64,000 bases of DNA from Stigmatella ashevillena (GCF_028368975.1 NZ_JAQNDM010000002.1:434001-498000), one strand, 5' to 3'; shown: positions 45,474 to 55,446, numbered from the stretch's first letter. Notes: generated from the letters alone by a model not told the origin. Numbers and translations are program-made.

Positions 45474-46619
45474 CTACCACCAGACGTTCTTGTAGGGCTT
45501 CTTCCGGGACGAGGAGGTGATGGCGGTCCGGTCCACGCTCTCCTCCCACAGCAGGCTCACCGTGGTGATGGCCCCCACGGAGCCGAGGAAGGACAGGACA
45601 TACGGGGTGGGCTGATCGAACCCTCCCAGCACCAGCCCGGACACGAGGAGCACCACGGCGCCCACGCCTCCTCCGAACAGATCCGCGCGGAGGATCTGCC
45701 CCGCCGTCGGGTTGTACTGCATCGTCGCGAGCGCCAGCGCCCCGGCCCCGATGCCTGGAGCAATCAGCAGGGTATTCGTCCAGGTTTTTCCACGGACATC
45801 CGTCCCGGAGAAGTGGACGATGGCCAGGAGCAGCGCGCTATACGCCAACCCCCACCCGGCCCCGGAGGTCACCATCAGGCCATGGTTGAGGGGCATCTGC
45901 CCGCCGCCCACGGTGGCGGTCAGCCATGCGCCCAGCTCCGCGCCCACGAAAGAGGACCAGGCCAGCACATCCCGGTCATCCGAGAGCAGGTGCATGAACC
46001 CTCCCAGGAACATGCCGCCCACGAGTGAGTGGGGAATTCCAAAGTAGGCCATGGGCCGGTCCACCCAGTTGTTGAACTGCCACCAGGCGGCCGCGCCAAA
46101 GCCCAGGCCCGCGCCAATGAGCGTGCCGGCAAGCATGGCTTCCCGGGAGCCCCGATCGAAGCTGAAGTCGTTCGCGAAGCCCTGGGTGAACAGGCCCCCG
46201 GCGGCCCCCAGGAGCGCGTGGTGCATGAGGAAGGTCAAACTGCCCGGCCCGGACAGGAAGGGGCCTTGACGCGGACGGCCATCCAGCAGGGGGCCCCGGC
46301 TCTCAGGGGGAGGCGGCGGCCGGAGGGCGGCGGGCGCCGCGCCGTTCTCCGTCAGCGGAGGCTGGGGAACGGTGCGCAGCGAGCTGGAGTCCGGCGGGGG
46401 TGGCGTGAGCGGAGCGTCCTGCGCCTCCGTGGGAGGGGGCGGCAGGTACGCCGGATCCTCGGCGGGGGCTGCCTGCTCGGCGGGGGCCGCCTCCGAGGGA
46501 ACCCCGTAGTCCGTGGGGGCGGGGGGAGACTCAGGCTCCCACTGGGCCCGGGCGGCTCCCGGCAGCAAAAGGGCGGAGATGGCAATGGCGAGACAGCTCC
46601 AGGTTCTCAGGTGTGGCAC
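45474..46619 (-). CDS. Secreted/membrane protein with Pro-rich region, unknown family
   Basis: 381 residues. The GTG at 46619 has a near-perfect GGAAGGAG five bases upstream. A signal peptide (LAIAISALLLPGAARA, cleavage near 25) is followed by a long Pro/Ala/Glu-rich stretch (about 27-120) and then by Gly/Ala-rich hydrophobic helices, at least six from about 125 to 345. The protein is therefore probably an integral membrane protein with a long flexible periplasmic N-terminal region. It has no recognised family and no enzymatic motif. It diverges from the PHA-system gene across about 210 bp. Confidence 0.65.
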   Translation of the reverse strand: MPHLRTWSCLAIAISALLLPGAARAQWEPESPPAPTDYGVPSEAAPAEQAAPAEDPAYLPPPPTEAQDAPLTPPPPDSSSLRTVPQPPLTENGAAPAALRPPPPPESRGPLLDGRPRQGPFLSGPGSLTFLMHHALLGAAGGLFTQGFANDFSFDRGSREAMLAGTLIGAGLGFGAAAWWQFNNWVDRPMAYFGIPHSLVGGMFLGGFMHLLSDDRDVLAWSSFVGAELGAWLTATVGGGQMPLNHGLMVTSGAGWGLAYSALLLAIVHFSGTDVRGKTWTNTLLIAPGIGAGALALATMQYNPTAGQILRADLFGGGVGAVVLLVSGLVLGGFDQPTPYVLSFLGSVGAITTVSLLWEESVDRTAITSSSRKKPYKNVWW

Positions 46620-46832
46620 GCAAGCTCCTTCCGGCGCCCACCCTAGTCCACTCCCAGGCCGTCAAGGCTGAATTGTCGTGCCCGGAAACCCATGCGTTCA
46701 ACGCCCCTCATTCCCCCCGGCCCAGGCGGTGGCTGTTGACTTCCCACGCCCCTGGTGCAAACGGCGGTTCCCTTCTGGCGCCATCGTCACTAAACCGGCA
46801 TGGCGAGCCATAGATCTCAGGAGCCATACCCG

Positions 46833-47153
46833 ATGGGCACGATGAAGTTCGAGGTTCCCCACTCCTTGCCAAAGGACGAAGTGAAGAAGCGCGTCGAGCA
46901 ACTGCTGCAGTACTGGGGCAGCAAGTACGGCGTGAAGGCGGACTGGGCCGGTGACGGCGCCAAGCTCGTGGGCAAGGTGATGGGCATCAACCTGGACGCC
47001 AGCTTCGTCATCACCGACAAGGCGGTTCAGGGCGAGGGCACCGATCCGGGCATGCTGCTGCGCAGCCAGGCGAAGAACTATCTCCAGAAGAAGTTCGGAG
47101 CGGTGCTGGATCCGGGCAAGAGCCTGACGGACGTGAAGGGCAACCTGGACTAG
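46833..47153 (+). CDS. Polyhydroxyalkanoic acid system family protein
   Basis: 106 residues; the ATG at 46833 has AGGAG 9 nt upstream, while the ATG at 46800 has no ribosome-binding site. The sequence [22 protein letters not shown] and the following alpha/beta pattern fit the PHA-system (PHA_gran_rgn) family, small proteins sometimes linked to PHA granules, though many carriers make no PHA. Here no PHA synthase is nearby. Its stop shares CTAG with the convergent frzF stop. The family call is good; the role is not known. Confidence 0.75.
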   Translation: MGTMKFEVPHSLPKDEVKKRVEQLLQYWGSKYGVKADWAGDGAKLVGKVMGINLDASFVITDKAVQGEGTDPGMLLRSQAKNYLQKKFGAVLDPGKSLTDVKGNLD

Positions 47154-48823
47154 TGCCCCTCTTCCTCCAGCGCCGCGAGCGCGTAGCGGGCAACCCGGGC
47201 AATGGCATCGGCTGAATCCGGAATGTCCGGGTAGTGGCCCGCGAGCGGGCGCTGGGGAAAACGCAGCTGCGCGATGGCATTGCGGTAGCTGCGCCGGGCC
47301 CCGTCGCGATCCTGGGTCCGCTCCTGCACCTGGGCGAGCAGGTAGTGGCCGAGGGCCAGGGTAGGCTCCAGAAAGAGCGCCTTGCCAAACTCGGAGCGGG
47401 CCTCGACCAGGTTGCCCGCTTGAAGCGCCGCCACACCCCCGAAGATGCGGGCCTCCACGCACAGCGGCTCCCGGACCAGGGCCTGGGCGAAGGCCTCGCG
47501 GGCCTCCGCGATGCGGCCCGTGAGCGAGTAGAGGTTGCCAAGCGTCAGCAGCGCATCCAGGTGGCCCGGCTCGTCGATCAGCAGCTTCTCCACGTCATGG
47601 ATGGCGGCGGTGAAGTCGCTCTGCGTCATCTTCCGCACCGCCTGCTTCAGCCGCTCGGCGGGCGGAAAAATCTTGGCCCCCCCGGGCACCTCGGTGGTGC
47701 GCACCAACCGGGGATCCGGGGCGGGCACCTCCAGCGTGAGACGCGACGGGCGAGCCGGTTCGGCGCCGTTGCGGAGGGAAGCGGTGGTCGCCTGCTCCAG
47801 CAAGGAAGACCGGGGCGCGGGGCTCATCGGCATGGGGGCATCCGGAGGACGCAACCGGCTGAAGGAGGGCGCGGGCCGAGGCGTCGTCCCCGCCGGGGAG
47901 ACGGCCAGGGGCACCGGCGTGGACACCGGAGGGGACATCAGCGGGGACATCGGGACGGGGGTCGTCTTCACGCGGGCCACGCCCAACAGGGGCCGCCGGT
48001 AGACGAACGCTCCGTCCACCTCGATCATCTCGAAGCGGTCATAGACCTTGAAGAGGCTCTCCGAGTACCCCAGGAAGAGCAGCCCCCCGGGCCGCAGCGC
48101 GACCAGGAAGCGGTCCATCAGCGCGCGGATGGTGGGCAGATCGAAATAGATGATGACGTTGCGGCACAGGATGAGATCCAACGAGCCCGGCGTCACCGCG
48201 TCGAAGGTGGGCGCGGCGAGGTTCTGCCCCTCGAAGCGCACGTACTCGCGCAGCGTGGGCTGCACTTCCATGCCATCCTCGACCGGATGGAAGAAGCGCT
48301 CCAGCCGCTCGGAGGAGATGCCCGAGGAGCGCCGCACCGAGAAGCGCCCCAGCCGGGCAGACTCCACCGCGGCCAGGTTGAGATCCGTGGCCCACAAGTC
48401 CACCTCGACGGCCAGCGCGCCCAGCTCCGCCATGACCATGGCCACGCTGTACGCCTCCTCCCCCGTGGCGCACCCGGCCGACCAGATGCACACCCGGCGC
48501 ATCTCCCGCCGCGCCTTGGCCAGAAGCTGCGGAAGGATGAACCGCTCGAGCGCCCGGAACTGCTTGGGGTCCCGGAAGAACTCCGTGTGGCCCACCGTGA
48601 CCAGGGGCAGCAGCGAGCGCAGCTCCTGCTCTCCCCCGATGTCTCGGAGCCTCTGGACGTAGACCTCGGGATCACTGATGCCCGCCACGGGCATGCGCGT
48701 GGACAGGGCCAGCCGGAGGCTGTGGTAACCATCGGGTGTGATTTTCAGACCGGCCCGCTCCAGGAGAAGGGCGGCGAGCTGCTGCAAAGCCTTCTGGCTC
48801 ACGTTCAGCACGTCTCCACCCAC
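47150..48823 (-). CDS. frzF: FrzF, CheR-type methyltransferase with TPR repeats
   Basis: 557 residues. The CheR-type SAM methyltransferase domain occupies about 10-275 ([30 protein letters not shown] motif [13 protein letters not shown]). A Pro/Ser/Thr-rich linker follows (about 285-400), then about three TPR units (about 410-525). This domain order is that of Myxococcus FrzF, which methylates the receptor FrzCD. Its reading frame overlaps the frzG end. Several GTG starts are possible (48823, 48811, 48802); the longest is listed, so the exact start is uncertain. Confidence 0.9.
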   Translation of the reverse strand: MGGDVLNVSQKALQQLAALLLERAGLKITPDGYHSLRLALSTRMPVAGISDPEVYVQRLRDIGGEQELRSLLPLVTVGHTEFFRDPKQFRALERFILPQLLAKARREMRRVCIWSAGCATGEEAYSVAMVMAELGALAVEVDLWATDLNLAAVESARLGRFSVRRSSGISSERLERFFHPVEDGMEVQPTLREYVRFEGQNLAAPTFDAVTPGSLDLILCRNVIIYFDLPTIRALMDRFLVALRPGGLLFLGYSESLFKVYDRFEMIEVDGAFVYRRPLLGVARVKTTPVPMSPLMSPPVSTPVPLAVSPAGTTPRPAPSFSRLRPPDAPMPMSPAPRSSLLEQATTASLRNGAEPARPSRLTLEVPAPDPRLVRTTEVPGGAKIFPPAERLKQAVRKMTQSDFTAAIHDVEKLLIDEPGHLDALLTLGNLYSLTGRIAEAREAFAQALVREPLCVEARIFGGVAALQAGNLVEARSEFGKALFLEPTLALGHYLLAQVQERTQDRDGARRSYRNAIAQLRFPQRPLAGHYPDIPDSADAIARVARYALAALEEEGH

Positions 48824-49824
48824 TCTAGGAGTGTGGGTCCGATCCGATCCAACGGAAGGATCTCCTCCGCGGCACCCAGTTGCACCGCTTCACGCGGCAT
48901 TCCGTAAACAACACATGTTTCTGCGTTTTGCGCGATGGTTCTGCCACCCCGCTCACGGATCTCCTTCAACCCGCGCGCCCCATCCTTCCCCATGCCCGTG
49001 AGAATGACCCCGATACACCGCCGCCCGAATGACTCCGCAGCAGAGGATAGCAGGAGATCACATGAAGGCCGGAACCCTCGTACCGGGGGGCGAGGGTCCA
49101 AGTGGAGCCACCCTTCTGGCCGGACCACCAGGTGGGCGCCCGAGGGGGCGATGTATGCCGTGCCCGGCACCATCTTCTCATCGTGGGGGGCCTCCATCAC
49201 CCGGAGGCCTGTTTCCGAGGCCAGCCAGTGTGCCAACCCTTCCGTGAAACCCACGCTGATGTGTTGACAAATACAGACCGCCGCCGGGAAATCCTTGGGG
49301 AGACTGCGCAGCAGGATGGAGAGCGCCCGGGGGCCTCCCAGGGAGGCGGCAATGGCCACCAAGGGAAACGGGGGCTCGGCCCCATCCACGGGGGGCGGCG
49401 GGGCCCGCCGACGCACCTTGCCCTGAACGTGACGCACCACGCGCACCTGCGAGAGCATCACCAGTTGGCGCGCGATGGTCTGCCAGAAGTCCGCCCCGGG
49501 CACGGGCGTCCGCTCCACCACGTCGAGCGCTCCGAGCGCCAAGGCCTTGAACGCCTCGTCGCGCGTCAACACGCCCGAGCTCATGGCGAGGATGGGGGTG
49601 GGCCGCTCCGCCATCACCTGCGCAATGGCTTCCAGGGCCTCCACCGACGTCAGATCGACGAGAATGGCGTCCGGAGTCTCGTCCTCTACCGTGTCCAGGG
49701 CGTCGGCGAAGGAACACTCGCCGGCCGAGGTGAGCGTCTCTCCTTGAAAGAGGTGCCGTGCCAGGAGGCGGAGTCCGCTTCCCACCAGCAACACCCGGCA
49801 CGGACTCCCTGGAGCAATGCGCAC
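48805..49824 (-). CDS. frzG: FrzG, CheB-type methylesterase with degenerate receiver
   Basis: 339 residues. The methylesterase domain (about 150-330) has the catalytic serine Ser161 (AASLGGP), His188 (QHIS) and an Asp in [11 protein letters not shown]; the typical STGGP is ASLGG here. The N-terminal receiver-like domain (about 8-125) keeps an Asp in LVDLTS (57), but the acidic pair is replaced by LLVGSG, so its phosphorylation is doubtful. In Myxococcus the enzyme demethylates FrzCD. The GTG start lies 10 bp after the frzE stop, with GAGGG upstream. Confidence 0.92.
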   Translation of the reverse strand: MRIAPGSPCRVLLVGSGLRLLARHLFQGETLTSAGECSFADALDTVEDETPDAILVDLTSVEALEAIAQVMAERPTPILAMSSGVLTRDEAFKALALGALDVVERTPVPGADFWQTIARQLVMLSQVRVVRHVQGKVRRRAPPPPVDGAEPPFPLVAIAASLGGPRALSILLRSLPKDFPAAVCICQHISVGFTEGLAHWLASETGLRVMEAPHDEKMVPGTAYIAPSGAHLVVRPEGWLHLDPRPPVRGFRPSCDLLLSSAAESFGRRCIGVILTGMGKDGARGLKEIRERGGRTIAQNAETCVVYGMPREAVQLGAAEEILPLDRIGPTLLEWVETC

Positions 49825-49834
49825 ACAGCCCTCG

Positions 49835-52138
49835 TCATGTCAGCCGCTCGATGGTCAGGGCCAGACTCTCCACGCCCAGCTCACCTTTGACAAGGTACCC
49901 ATCCGCCCCCGCCTCCAATCCCCGCCGCTTGTCCTCGGGAGAGGCCAGCGAGGACAGGATGATCACGGGAATGCGCGCCACCGCGGGCGTGGTCTTCAAC
50001 CGCCGGGTGAACGAGAAGCCATCCAGCTTGGGCATCTGCACATCGGTGAGGATGAGATCATACGAGGTGTGCTGGACCTTGGCGTAGGCCTCTTCGCCAT
50101 CCTGGGCCTCTTCCACGGAGTGGCCGAGCGCCTTGACGAGCGCGCCCTCGGTGGCCCGGGCGATGGGAGAGTCATCCACCAGCAGCACGCGCAGCCGCTT
50201 GGCCTGGGGCTGCTGGGTGACGGGGCGCGCCATGCGACGCACCTCGGCCATGATGTCCGGCACATGGCACAGCACCGCGATGCGCCCATCCTCCAGCGCC
50301 GCAGTGCCCGCGATGAAGGCGGCGCCCTTGAGGAACTCCCCTCCACACGGCTTGACGGCCACCTCGCGCTCGTCGACGAAGCCATCCACCACCAAGGCGG
50401 CGTGATCGTCTCCGTGACGCACCACCACGGCGGGGGGCTTGTCGAGGCGGTTGCCTCCGTTGACGCCCAGCAGGGGCCCGAGGGCCACGAGCGCGGTGGG
50501 CTTGTTGCGGTGCTTCACCGCCAGTGTGCCGAAGACCTCCATCCGGTCCTCCGGCTTGACGCGCGTCACGGCCACGACGTCCGCCGCGGGAATGCCGTAG
50601 ACGTCGTCTCCGAGGCGGACCAGGAGGACCTTCATCAACGCCAGCGACTGCGGCAGGCGCAGGGTGATGGTGGTGCCCCGGCCCTGACGGCTGACGACGC
50701 CCACCGAGCCTCCCAGGGACTCCACCTTTCGCTTCACCACGTCCATGCCCACGCCGCGGCCGGAGATCTCGCTGACCTGCTCGCGGGTGGAGAAGCCAGG
50801 ACGGAAGATGAGATCGATCGTCTCGCGCTCGGAGAGCGCCGCGGCCTGGGTCTGGGTGATGAGCCGCTTGTTGATGGCCACCGCCCTGAGCCGCTCGGGA
50901 TCGATGCCACGCCCGTCATCCTCCACGTCGATCTGGAGCATGTCCCCGTCAATGCGGACGCGGATGCGCAGCCGTCCCATGGCGGGCTTGCCGAGCTGCT
51001 GCCGGGCATCGGGCACTTCCAGGCCGTGATCCACCGAGTTGCGCAGCAGGTGAACGAGCGCGTCACGCACATCGGCGAGCATGGAGCGGTCCACGCCGAC
51101 GTCGGCGTTCTCGATGACCAGATCCACCTCCTTGCCCTGGGCACGCGACAGCTCGCGCACCGCGCGGGGGAAAGCGTCGAACACGGTGGACAGCGGCACC
51201 AGCCGGGCCTCCGCTACGGAGTCGGCCATCTTGGCCAGGTTGCCGTGCAGGGTGTTGAGGCCGTCCTCGTTGCGGCGCACGAAGCGGAACGCATCGTCGC
51301 GCAGCATGTGCAGATCGCTCTCGATGCCCTCCAACTCCGAGCGCATCTCCGCGGCGAGGTGGAGCCGCTCGCCCAGGTGCAGGAAACGATCGCCCAGGCG
51401 GGAGAAACGCTCGAACAAGGTGGCCGTCTCCGAGCCCCTCAGCCTCCCACGAGCGCTCTCCACGAGCAGGTCGCCCGCGAGCAACCCGAGCGAGTCGAGG
51501 ATCTCGACGTTCACGCGAATGCTGCGATCGGCGATGGAAGACTTGGCGGCCGCGGCGGCGGGGGCCGCCTCCTCCTCCGGCTTGGCGGGCGCCACCACGG
51601 GCGCAGGCGGGGGCGGCGCGGCTACGGGCGCCTCGGCCACCACAGGGGCGCGCGGAGGCGGCGCCACGGGTGCGGGAGGGGCGGCGGCGGGCGCGGGCGG
51701 AGGAGAGGGCGCGGGCCGAGGCTGGGGAGGCTTGTTCCCCAGGGGCGGCATGGGGTGGCCGGAGACGCTCGCGAGCGTCTTGCACATCTCCTCGCTGGCC
51801 TCCGTGCCCGTGTGGGCGCCGGGCAGGTCATCGGTGAGATCGGACAAGACGTCGCAGGCCCGCAAGAGCAGGTCAGTGGCCACCTCGGTGGCCGTCTTGC
51901 CGTCGCGCTCGGCGCGCAGCATGTCCTCGGCGGCGTGCGCCAACTGACCGATGGCGGCGAGCCCCAACATGCGGGCCTCGCCCTTCATCGTGTGCAGCTC
52001 GCGCGCGACATCGTCCGCAGCCTGGTCCGCGTTGTCCTTCTCGAGGTCGAGCACCCCGAGTTGGATCTTCTGGAGCCGGTCTGCGGTGACCTCCTGGAAC
52101 TTCTTCAGGAGGGATTTCTTGAGGGCCTCGGTATCCAT
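49835..52138 (-). CDS. frzE: FrzE, CheA-CheY hybrid histidine kinase
   Basis: 767 residues, matching the CheA-CheY fusion of Myxococcus. The Hpt domain has its phospho-acceptor at His49 (ELHTMKGEARM), the same residue number as in M. xanthus. A Pro/Ala-rich linker (about 130-195) replaces a P2 domain. Dimerisation and ATPase domains follow (HLLRNSVDHGLE, DDGRGID, GRGVGMDVV), then a CheW-like P5 domain (about 500-630) and a C-terminal receiver with Asp699 in LTDVQMP. In M. xanthus that Asp lies the same distance, 68 residues, from the C-terminus. It is the central kinase of the Frz pathway. Confidence 0.95.
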   Translation of the reverse strand: MDTEALKKSLLKKFQEVTADRLQKIQLGVLDLEKDNADQAADDVARELHTMKGEARMLGLAAIGQLAHAAEDMLRAERDGKTATEVATDLLLRACDVLSDLTDDLPGAHTGTEASEEMCKTLASVSGHPMPPLGNKPPQPRPAPSPPPAPAAAPPAPVAPPPRAPVVAEAPVAAPPPPAPVVAPAKPEEEAAPAAAAAKSSIADRSIRVNVEILDSLGLLAGDLLVESARGRLRGSETATLFERFSRLGDRFLHLGERLHLAAEMRSELEGIESDLHMLRDDAFRFVRRNEDGLNTLHGNLAKMADSVAEARLVPLSTVFDAFPRAVRELSRAQGKEVDLVIENADVGVDRSMLADVRDALVHLLRNSVDHGLEVPDARQQLGKPAMGRLRIRVRIDGDMLQIDVEDDGRGIDPERLRAVAINKRLITQTQAAALSERETIDLIFRPGFSTREQVSEISGRGVGMDVVKRKVESLGGSVGVVSRQGRGTTITLRLPQSLALMKVLLVRLGDDVYGIPAADVVAVTRVKPEDRMEVFGTLAVKHRNKPTALVALGPLLGVNGGNRLDKPPAVVVRHGDDHAALVVDGFVDEREVAVKPCGGEFLKGAAFIAGTAALEDGRIAVLCHVPDIMAEVRRMARPVTQQPQAKRLRVLLVDDSPIARATEGALVKALGHSVEEAQDGEEAYAKVQHTSYDLILTDVQMPKLDGFSFTRRLKTTPAVARIPVIILSSLASPEDKRRGLEAGADGYLVKGELGVESLALTIERLT

Positions 52139-52201
52139 GGCCGGGGTTTCTCCGGGCGGATGGGGGCCGCACGGTCTTGCCCCTCTCCTCCCGGGTTGTG
52201 C

Positions 52202-53446
52202 TTAGTCAGCCTTGAATCGCTTGATGAGTTCCGCCAGCCGGCTGGCCAGCTGCGTCAGTTCTGCAGAGGCGCCCGTGGCCTGCTTGGAGGCCTGCGTCGT
52301 CTGGCGGGTGACGTCCTCGATCTCGGCCATGGAGGCCACCACCTGCTCGGTGGCGGTGCGCTGCTGCTGCGTGGCCAGATTGATGACACGCGCCGCGTCG
52401 CTGGTCTCTTGGACACCCGCGAGGATGCCCTCGACGGCGGTGGCCGCCACGGAGCCCAGCTTCTCGCCGGACTCGGTGGCCACCTTGGAGGCATCCGCCG
52501 CGCCGCCCGCGGCGGCCGTGGCCTCGCGGATCTCGGTGATGAGGCTCTTGATCTCCTTGGTGGAGTCCAGAACGTTCTCCGCCAGGCGCCGCATCTCCGC
52601 GGCGACGATGGAGAAGCCCTTGCCGGCTTCACCCGCGCGGCTGCCTTCCAGCGCCGCGTTGAGCGCCAGCAGGTCCGAGCGGTCGGCGATCTCGTCGATC
52701 ACCTCCACCACGGTGCCGATGCGCTCCACGCGCTTGGAGAGCTTGGTGATGGCGTCGGCCACGGCGATCCCATCGCTGCGAATCTGCTGCATGGCCTGGA
52801 TGAACTCGGCGATAGCGCCCCGGCCGGCGCGCGCGGCACCGAGCGTCTCCTCGGCCACGCGGGCCACCGCGCCCGCGTTCTCGGCGATCTGCGCGGAGGC
52901 GTGCTTGAGCTCCTCCATGGTCGCGGTCGTCTCGTGGATGGCCGCGGCCTGCTCGGTGGAGGACGTCTCGTGCTGCGTGGAGGCGGCCAGCACCTGGTTG
53001 GCGGAGGAGGACAGCCGCAGGGCCGCCTCGTTGATCTCCCTCACGAAGGTGCGCAGCGTCTCGATGACCTTGCCAAAGCCCTCCAGCAGGGGCGCCAGCT
53101 GGGGGTCCTCGGTGGTGGTGGTCCAGCGCGACAGGTCGCCTTCACGCACCAGGGCGATGAGCGAGTCGAGGGCCTGGTCGATCTCCTGCGCGGCCACCTG
53201 CTTGCGGTGTTCGGAGTCCGAGAAGCGCTCCAGCACCTGGTTGAGCAGGATGGCCACATCGGCCAGCTCGCCGCTGACGATCTCCGGGGTGATGCGCGCC
53301 TGGAGATTTCCCGCAAGCACCGACCGGAGCGTATCGGACAGGGGCTTGAGGGCCGGGGTGTTGGACTTGGCCGGGGGCTTGGCCGCCGCGGCCTTCTTCG
53401 GGGCGCGGGGCTTCACGGACTTCTCGTTCGGGGTGTCCAGAGACAT
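52202..53446 (-). CDS. frzCD: FrzCD, cytoplasmic methyl-accepting chemotaxis receptor
   Basis: 414 residues with no transmembrane segment, as in Myxococcus FrzCD (about 417). A basic, Ala/Lys/Pro-rich N-terminus (about 1-35) is followed by a domain of about 100 residues and then the MCP signalling helical hairpin. The tip shows RSDLLALNAALEGSRAGEAG and GFSIVAAEMRRLAE. Glu/Gln pairs in the flanking helices offer methylation sites for FrzF/FrzG. It binds FrzA/FrzB and FrzE and controls reversal frequency. It starts 5 bp after the frzB stop. Confidence 0.95.
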   Translation of the reverse strand: MSLDTPNEKSVKPRAPKKAAAAKPPAKSNTPALKPLSDTLRSVLAGNLQARITPEIVSGELADVAILLNQVLERFSDSEHRKQVAAQEIDQALDSLIALVREGDLSRWTTTTEDPQLAPLLEGFGKVIETLRTFVREINEAALRLSSSANQVLAASTQHETSSTEQAAAIHETTATMEELKHASAQIAENAGAVARVAEETLGAARAGRGAIAEFIQAMQQIRSDGIAVADAITKLSKRVERIGTVVEVIDEIADRSDLLALNAALEGSRAGEAGKGFSIVAAEMRRLAENVLDSTKEIKSLITEIREATAAAGGAADASKVATESGEKLGSVAATAVEGILAGVQETSDAARVINLATQQQRTATEQVVASMAEIEDVTRQTTQASKQATGASAELTQLASRLAELIKRFKAD

Positions 53447-53451
53447 TGCGG

Positions 53452-53826
53452 TCAGTGCCTTCCTTGAGTCTTTGCGGTTTCGACCAAATCAATGAGGAGA
53501 ACAGGGTGGGCCACTTCCAGGACCACCCCAATGGCGAAGGAGGACGCGGTGACGGCGGCGGGCAACCGGCGCAGATCCGCGATGTTGATGGGGCGCACCC
53601 CCTGAACGACATCCACCTTGAGGTGGGCCTCCCCCTCGGGGGTATCGAAGACGAGGGCCCTGCGGCCCTGATGGAGCGCGCCCAGCTCGGGGCGGACCAG
53701 ATCGCCGGGCAGGGCCCGCTCGATGCGCTGCACCTGCGAGGCGTCCACGCCATAGACATGGGCGCCAATCTCGAAGAAGAGGATGTCCACCTCTTCATCG
53801 GTGCGAACCGACACATCGTCCATCAT
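53452..53826 (-). CDS. frzB: FrzB, short CheW-like adaptor
   Basis: 124-residue CheW-like protein; its ATG overlaps the frzA stop by ATGA. Beta-rich segments (EVDILFFEIGAHVYGVDASQ, GVRPINIADLRRLP and GVVLEVAHPVLLIDLVE) fit a reduced CheW fold. It lacks the full length of canonical CheW, as is the case for Myxococcus FrzB, and is thought to sit at the receptor rather than bridge to the kinase. The longer upstream frame is a shadow of frzA. Confidence 0.88.
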   Translation of the reverse strand: MMDDVSVRTDEEVDILFFEIGAHVYGVDASQVQRIERALPGDLVRPELGALHQGRRALVFDTPEGEAHLKVDVVQGVRPINIADLRRLPAAVTASSFAIGVVLEVAHPVLLIDLVETAKTQGRH

Positions 53827-54365
53827 CGCGCCACCGCCCGCTGCCGTGCCGTCTGGAGGAGCTTGGAGAAATTGAGCAGGTTGATGGTCTCCTCGGCCGT
53901 GGCCCCCTGGACGACCCCCAGCAGGTGCTCGGTGGCGGCGTCGGCTCCCACCGGGGGCGGGAGGATGTCGGAGACGAGAATGCGGCGCAGCCCCAGCACC
54001 GTGTCGGCCACCACGCCCGCGACGTAGTTGCCGCTGATGCCCACGAATATCCGGGTCCGGGGCATGATGCGCGCCTCCCCCTTGGCCAGGAAACGGAGCA
54101 GATCCAGCACCGGGAGGACCTCGCCCCGGTGTCCAGTAACCCCCAGAAGGAACGAGGGAGAGCGTGGCAAAGGCGTCATCAGGCCCGCCCGAAGCACTTC
54201 CAGGACGTTCTCGCTGGGTACCCCCAGGCGAAGACCGGCTACACGGAAGCAGAAAAACTCTTGCTCGGGACGCGCCTGAGCGGCCAGGGCCCGGTCCGGA
54301 GCAATCCGCAGCGCACGTTGAAGAGGAGTCGAAGTCAAGGCGCCAAAGTATCCGGAGGCGTGCAA
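53823..54365 (-). CDS. frzA: FrzA, CheW-like coupling protein
   Basis: 180 residues in the longest form, with a TTG start at 54365. The CheW domain lies at about 36-165: EFFCFRVAGLRLGVPSENVLEV, FLLGVTGHRGEVLPVLDLLRF and VLGLRRILVSDI are characteristic. It links FrzCD to FrzE. A weak TTG alternative at 54338 (TSTPLQRAL) is possible, and no convincing ribosome-binding site distinguishes the two. First gene of the operon; the divergent frzZ starts 104 bp away. Confidence 0.88.
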   Translation of the reverse strand: MHASGYFGALTSTPLQRALRIAPDRALAAQARPEQEFFCFRVAGLRLGVPSENVLEVLRAGLMTPLPRSPSFLLGVTGHRGEVLPVLDLLRFLAKGEARIMPRTRIFVGISGNYVAGVVADTVLGLRRILVSDILPPPVGADAATEHLLGVVQGATAEETINLLNFSKLLQTARQRAVAR

Positions 54366-54468
54366 AACGGGTCAAGGGGAGTGCCGTGAACGCCTGCTCG
54401 GCCACCGTTTCGATGGTCCCGGGCAGGTCAACCAGTGTAGGGTGGTTTCAGGATTCTTGGGGAGGCAG

Positions 54469-55350
54469 ATGTCTCGCGTACTGGTCATTGACGATAGCCC
54501 GATGCTGGTGGAGCTCACCGTCCGGGCACTTACCGCGGCCGGCTACCAGGCAAGCGGCGCAATGGACCTGGCGAGCCTGGAGCAGAAGCTCGCGGAAGGC
54601 CCATTCGCGCTCATCCTCATGGACGTCAACATGCCGGAGATGTTCGGCGACGACGTCGTGGAGTACCTCCGCAGCCAGAAGAAGGTCACCTCGAAGCTGG
54701 TGCTCTACTCGGACATCCCCGAGACGGAGCTGGCGACCAAGGCACGCGCCTCGGGGGCGGACGGCTACATTCTCAAGGGAGGTGGCCTGGAAGCCGTGCT
54801 CGAAGGGGTGACACGGCTCATCGGCCTGCCGGCCCCCGACGTGGTGGCCGCGCAAGAGGCCCTGGCCGCCGCCGCGGCGGTAGCGCCCCCCGCGGCCTCC
54901 CCTGCCCCCGCGGCCTCCGCCCCGAGCACGGGAGCCCTGCCCTCCGCCCCGAAGACGGGCGGGCGCAAGCCGCGCATCTTGATCGTGGATGACAGCGAGA
55001 TGACGGCCCGAATCATCGAGGCGGACCTGGTCACCAAGGGCTTCGAGGTTCACGTCGCGGACACGGCGGACAAGGCGACGAAGATCATCCTCAAGAAGCA
55101 GACGCGGCCGGATCTCGTGCTGCTGGACGTGCGGATGCCGAACGTGAACGGCGAGCAGTTCTGCCGCTTCATCAAGAGCAACAGCCTCTTCAAGGGCATC
55201 AAGGTCCTGTTGTGTTCAGGAGAGAACGTCGAGGAGCTCCAGCGCATCTGCCGGGAGGCGGGCGCCGACGGCTACGTCCCCAAGGACGCGGTGATGAGCA
55301 GCCTGGTGGCGCGCGAGCTGAGCCCGGCCCCTGCGGCCCCCCAGGAGTAA
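54469..55350 (+). CDS. frzZ: FrzZ, dual-receiver output protein
   Basis: 293 residues: receiver 1 (about 3-120), an Ala/Pro/Ser-rich linker (about 125-165) and receiver 2 (about 168-290). The phospho-acceptors are Asp52 (LMDVNMP) and Asp220 (LLDVRMP), identical in number to the two sites reported for M. xanthus FrzZ. Both acidic pairs (DDS) and the C-terminal Lys residues are present. It is the phosphorylation target of FrzE and the output of the Frz pathway. The ATG has GGGGAGG upstream and diverges from the frz operon, as in Myxococcus. Confidence 0.95.
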   Translation: MSRVLVIDDSPMLVELTVRALTAAGYQASGAMDLASLEQKLAEGPFALILMDVNMPEMFGDDVVEYLRSQKKVTSKLVLYSDIPETELATKARASGADGYILKGGGLEAVLEGVTRLIGLPAPDVVAAQEALAAAAAVAPPAASPAPAASAPSTGALPSAPKTGGRKPRILIVDDSEMTARIIEADLVTKGFEVHVADTADKATKIILKKQTRPDLVLLDVRMPNVNGEQFCRFIKSNSLFKGIKVLLCSGENVEELQRICREAGADGYVPKDAVMSSLVARELSPAPAAPQE

Positions 55351-55355
55351 CTCCG

Positions 55356-55420
55356 GAGCCTAACCCCGGAGCCTAACTCCAGAGCCTAACTCCAGAGCCT
55401 AACTCCAGAGCCTAACTCCA
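55356..55420. repeat. Five tandem 13-bp repeats (GAGCCTAACTCCA)
   Basis: Four perfect copies of the 13-mer at 55369-55420 and one variant (GAGCCTAACCCCG) at 55356-55368; the preceding frzZ stop region (GAGTAACTCCG) resembles a decayed copy. It lies between the convergent frzZ and radical SAM genes. The unit is not a multiple of three and no gene covers it. Confidence 0.9.
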
Positions 55421-55446
55421 GAGCCCCCAAGGCCCGGCGCCCCGCG

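Noticed and set aside
46620-46832. Promoter from TTGACT at about 46735
   Set aside because: No acceptable -10 hexamer at 16-18 bp spacing.
49817-53467. 1216-codon plus-strand frame opposite frzE and frzCD
   Set aside because: The minus strand has intact CheA and MCP motifs; the shadow frame is His/Gly/Arg-rich.
55356-55420. CRISPR array
   Set aside because: Units are adjacent 13-mers without spacers and no Cas gene is near.
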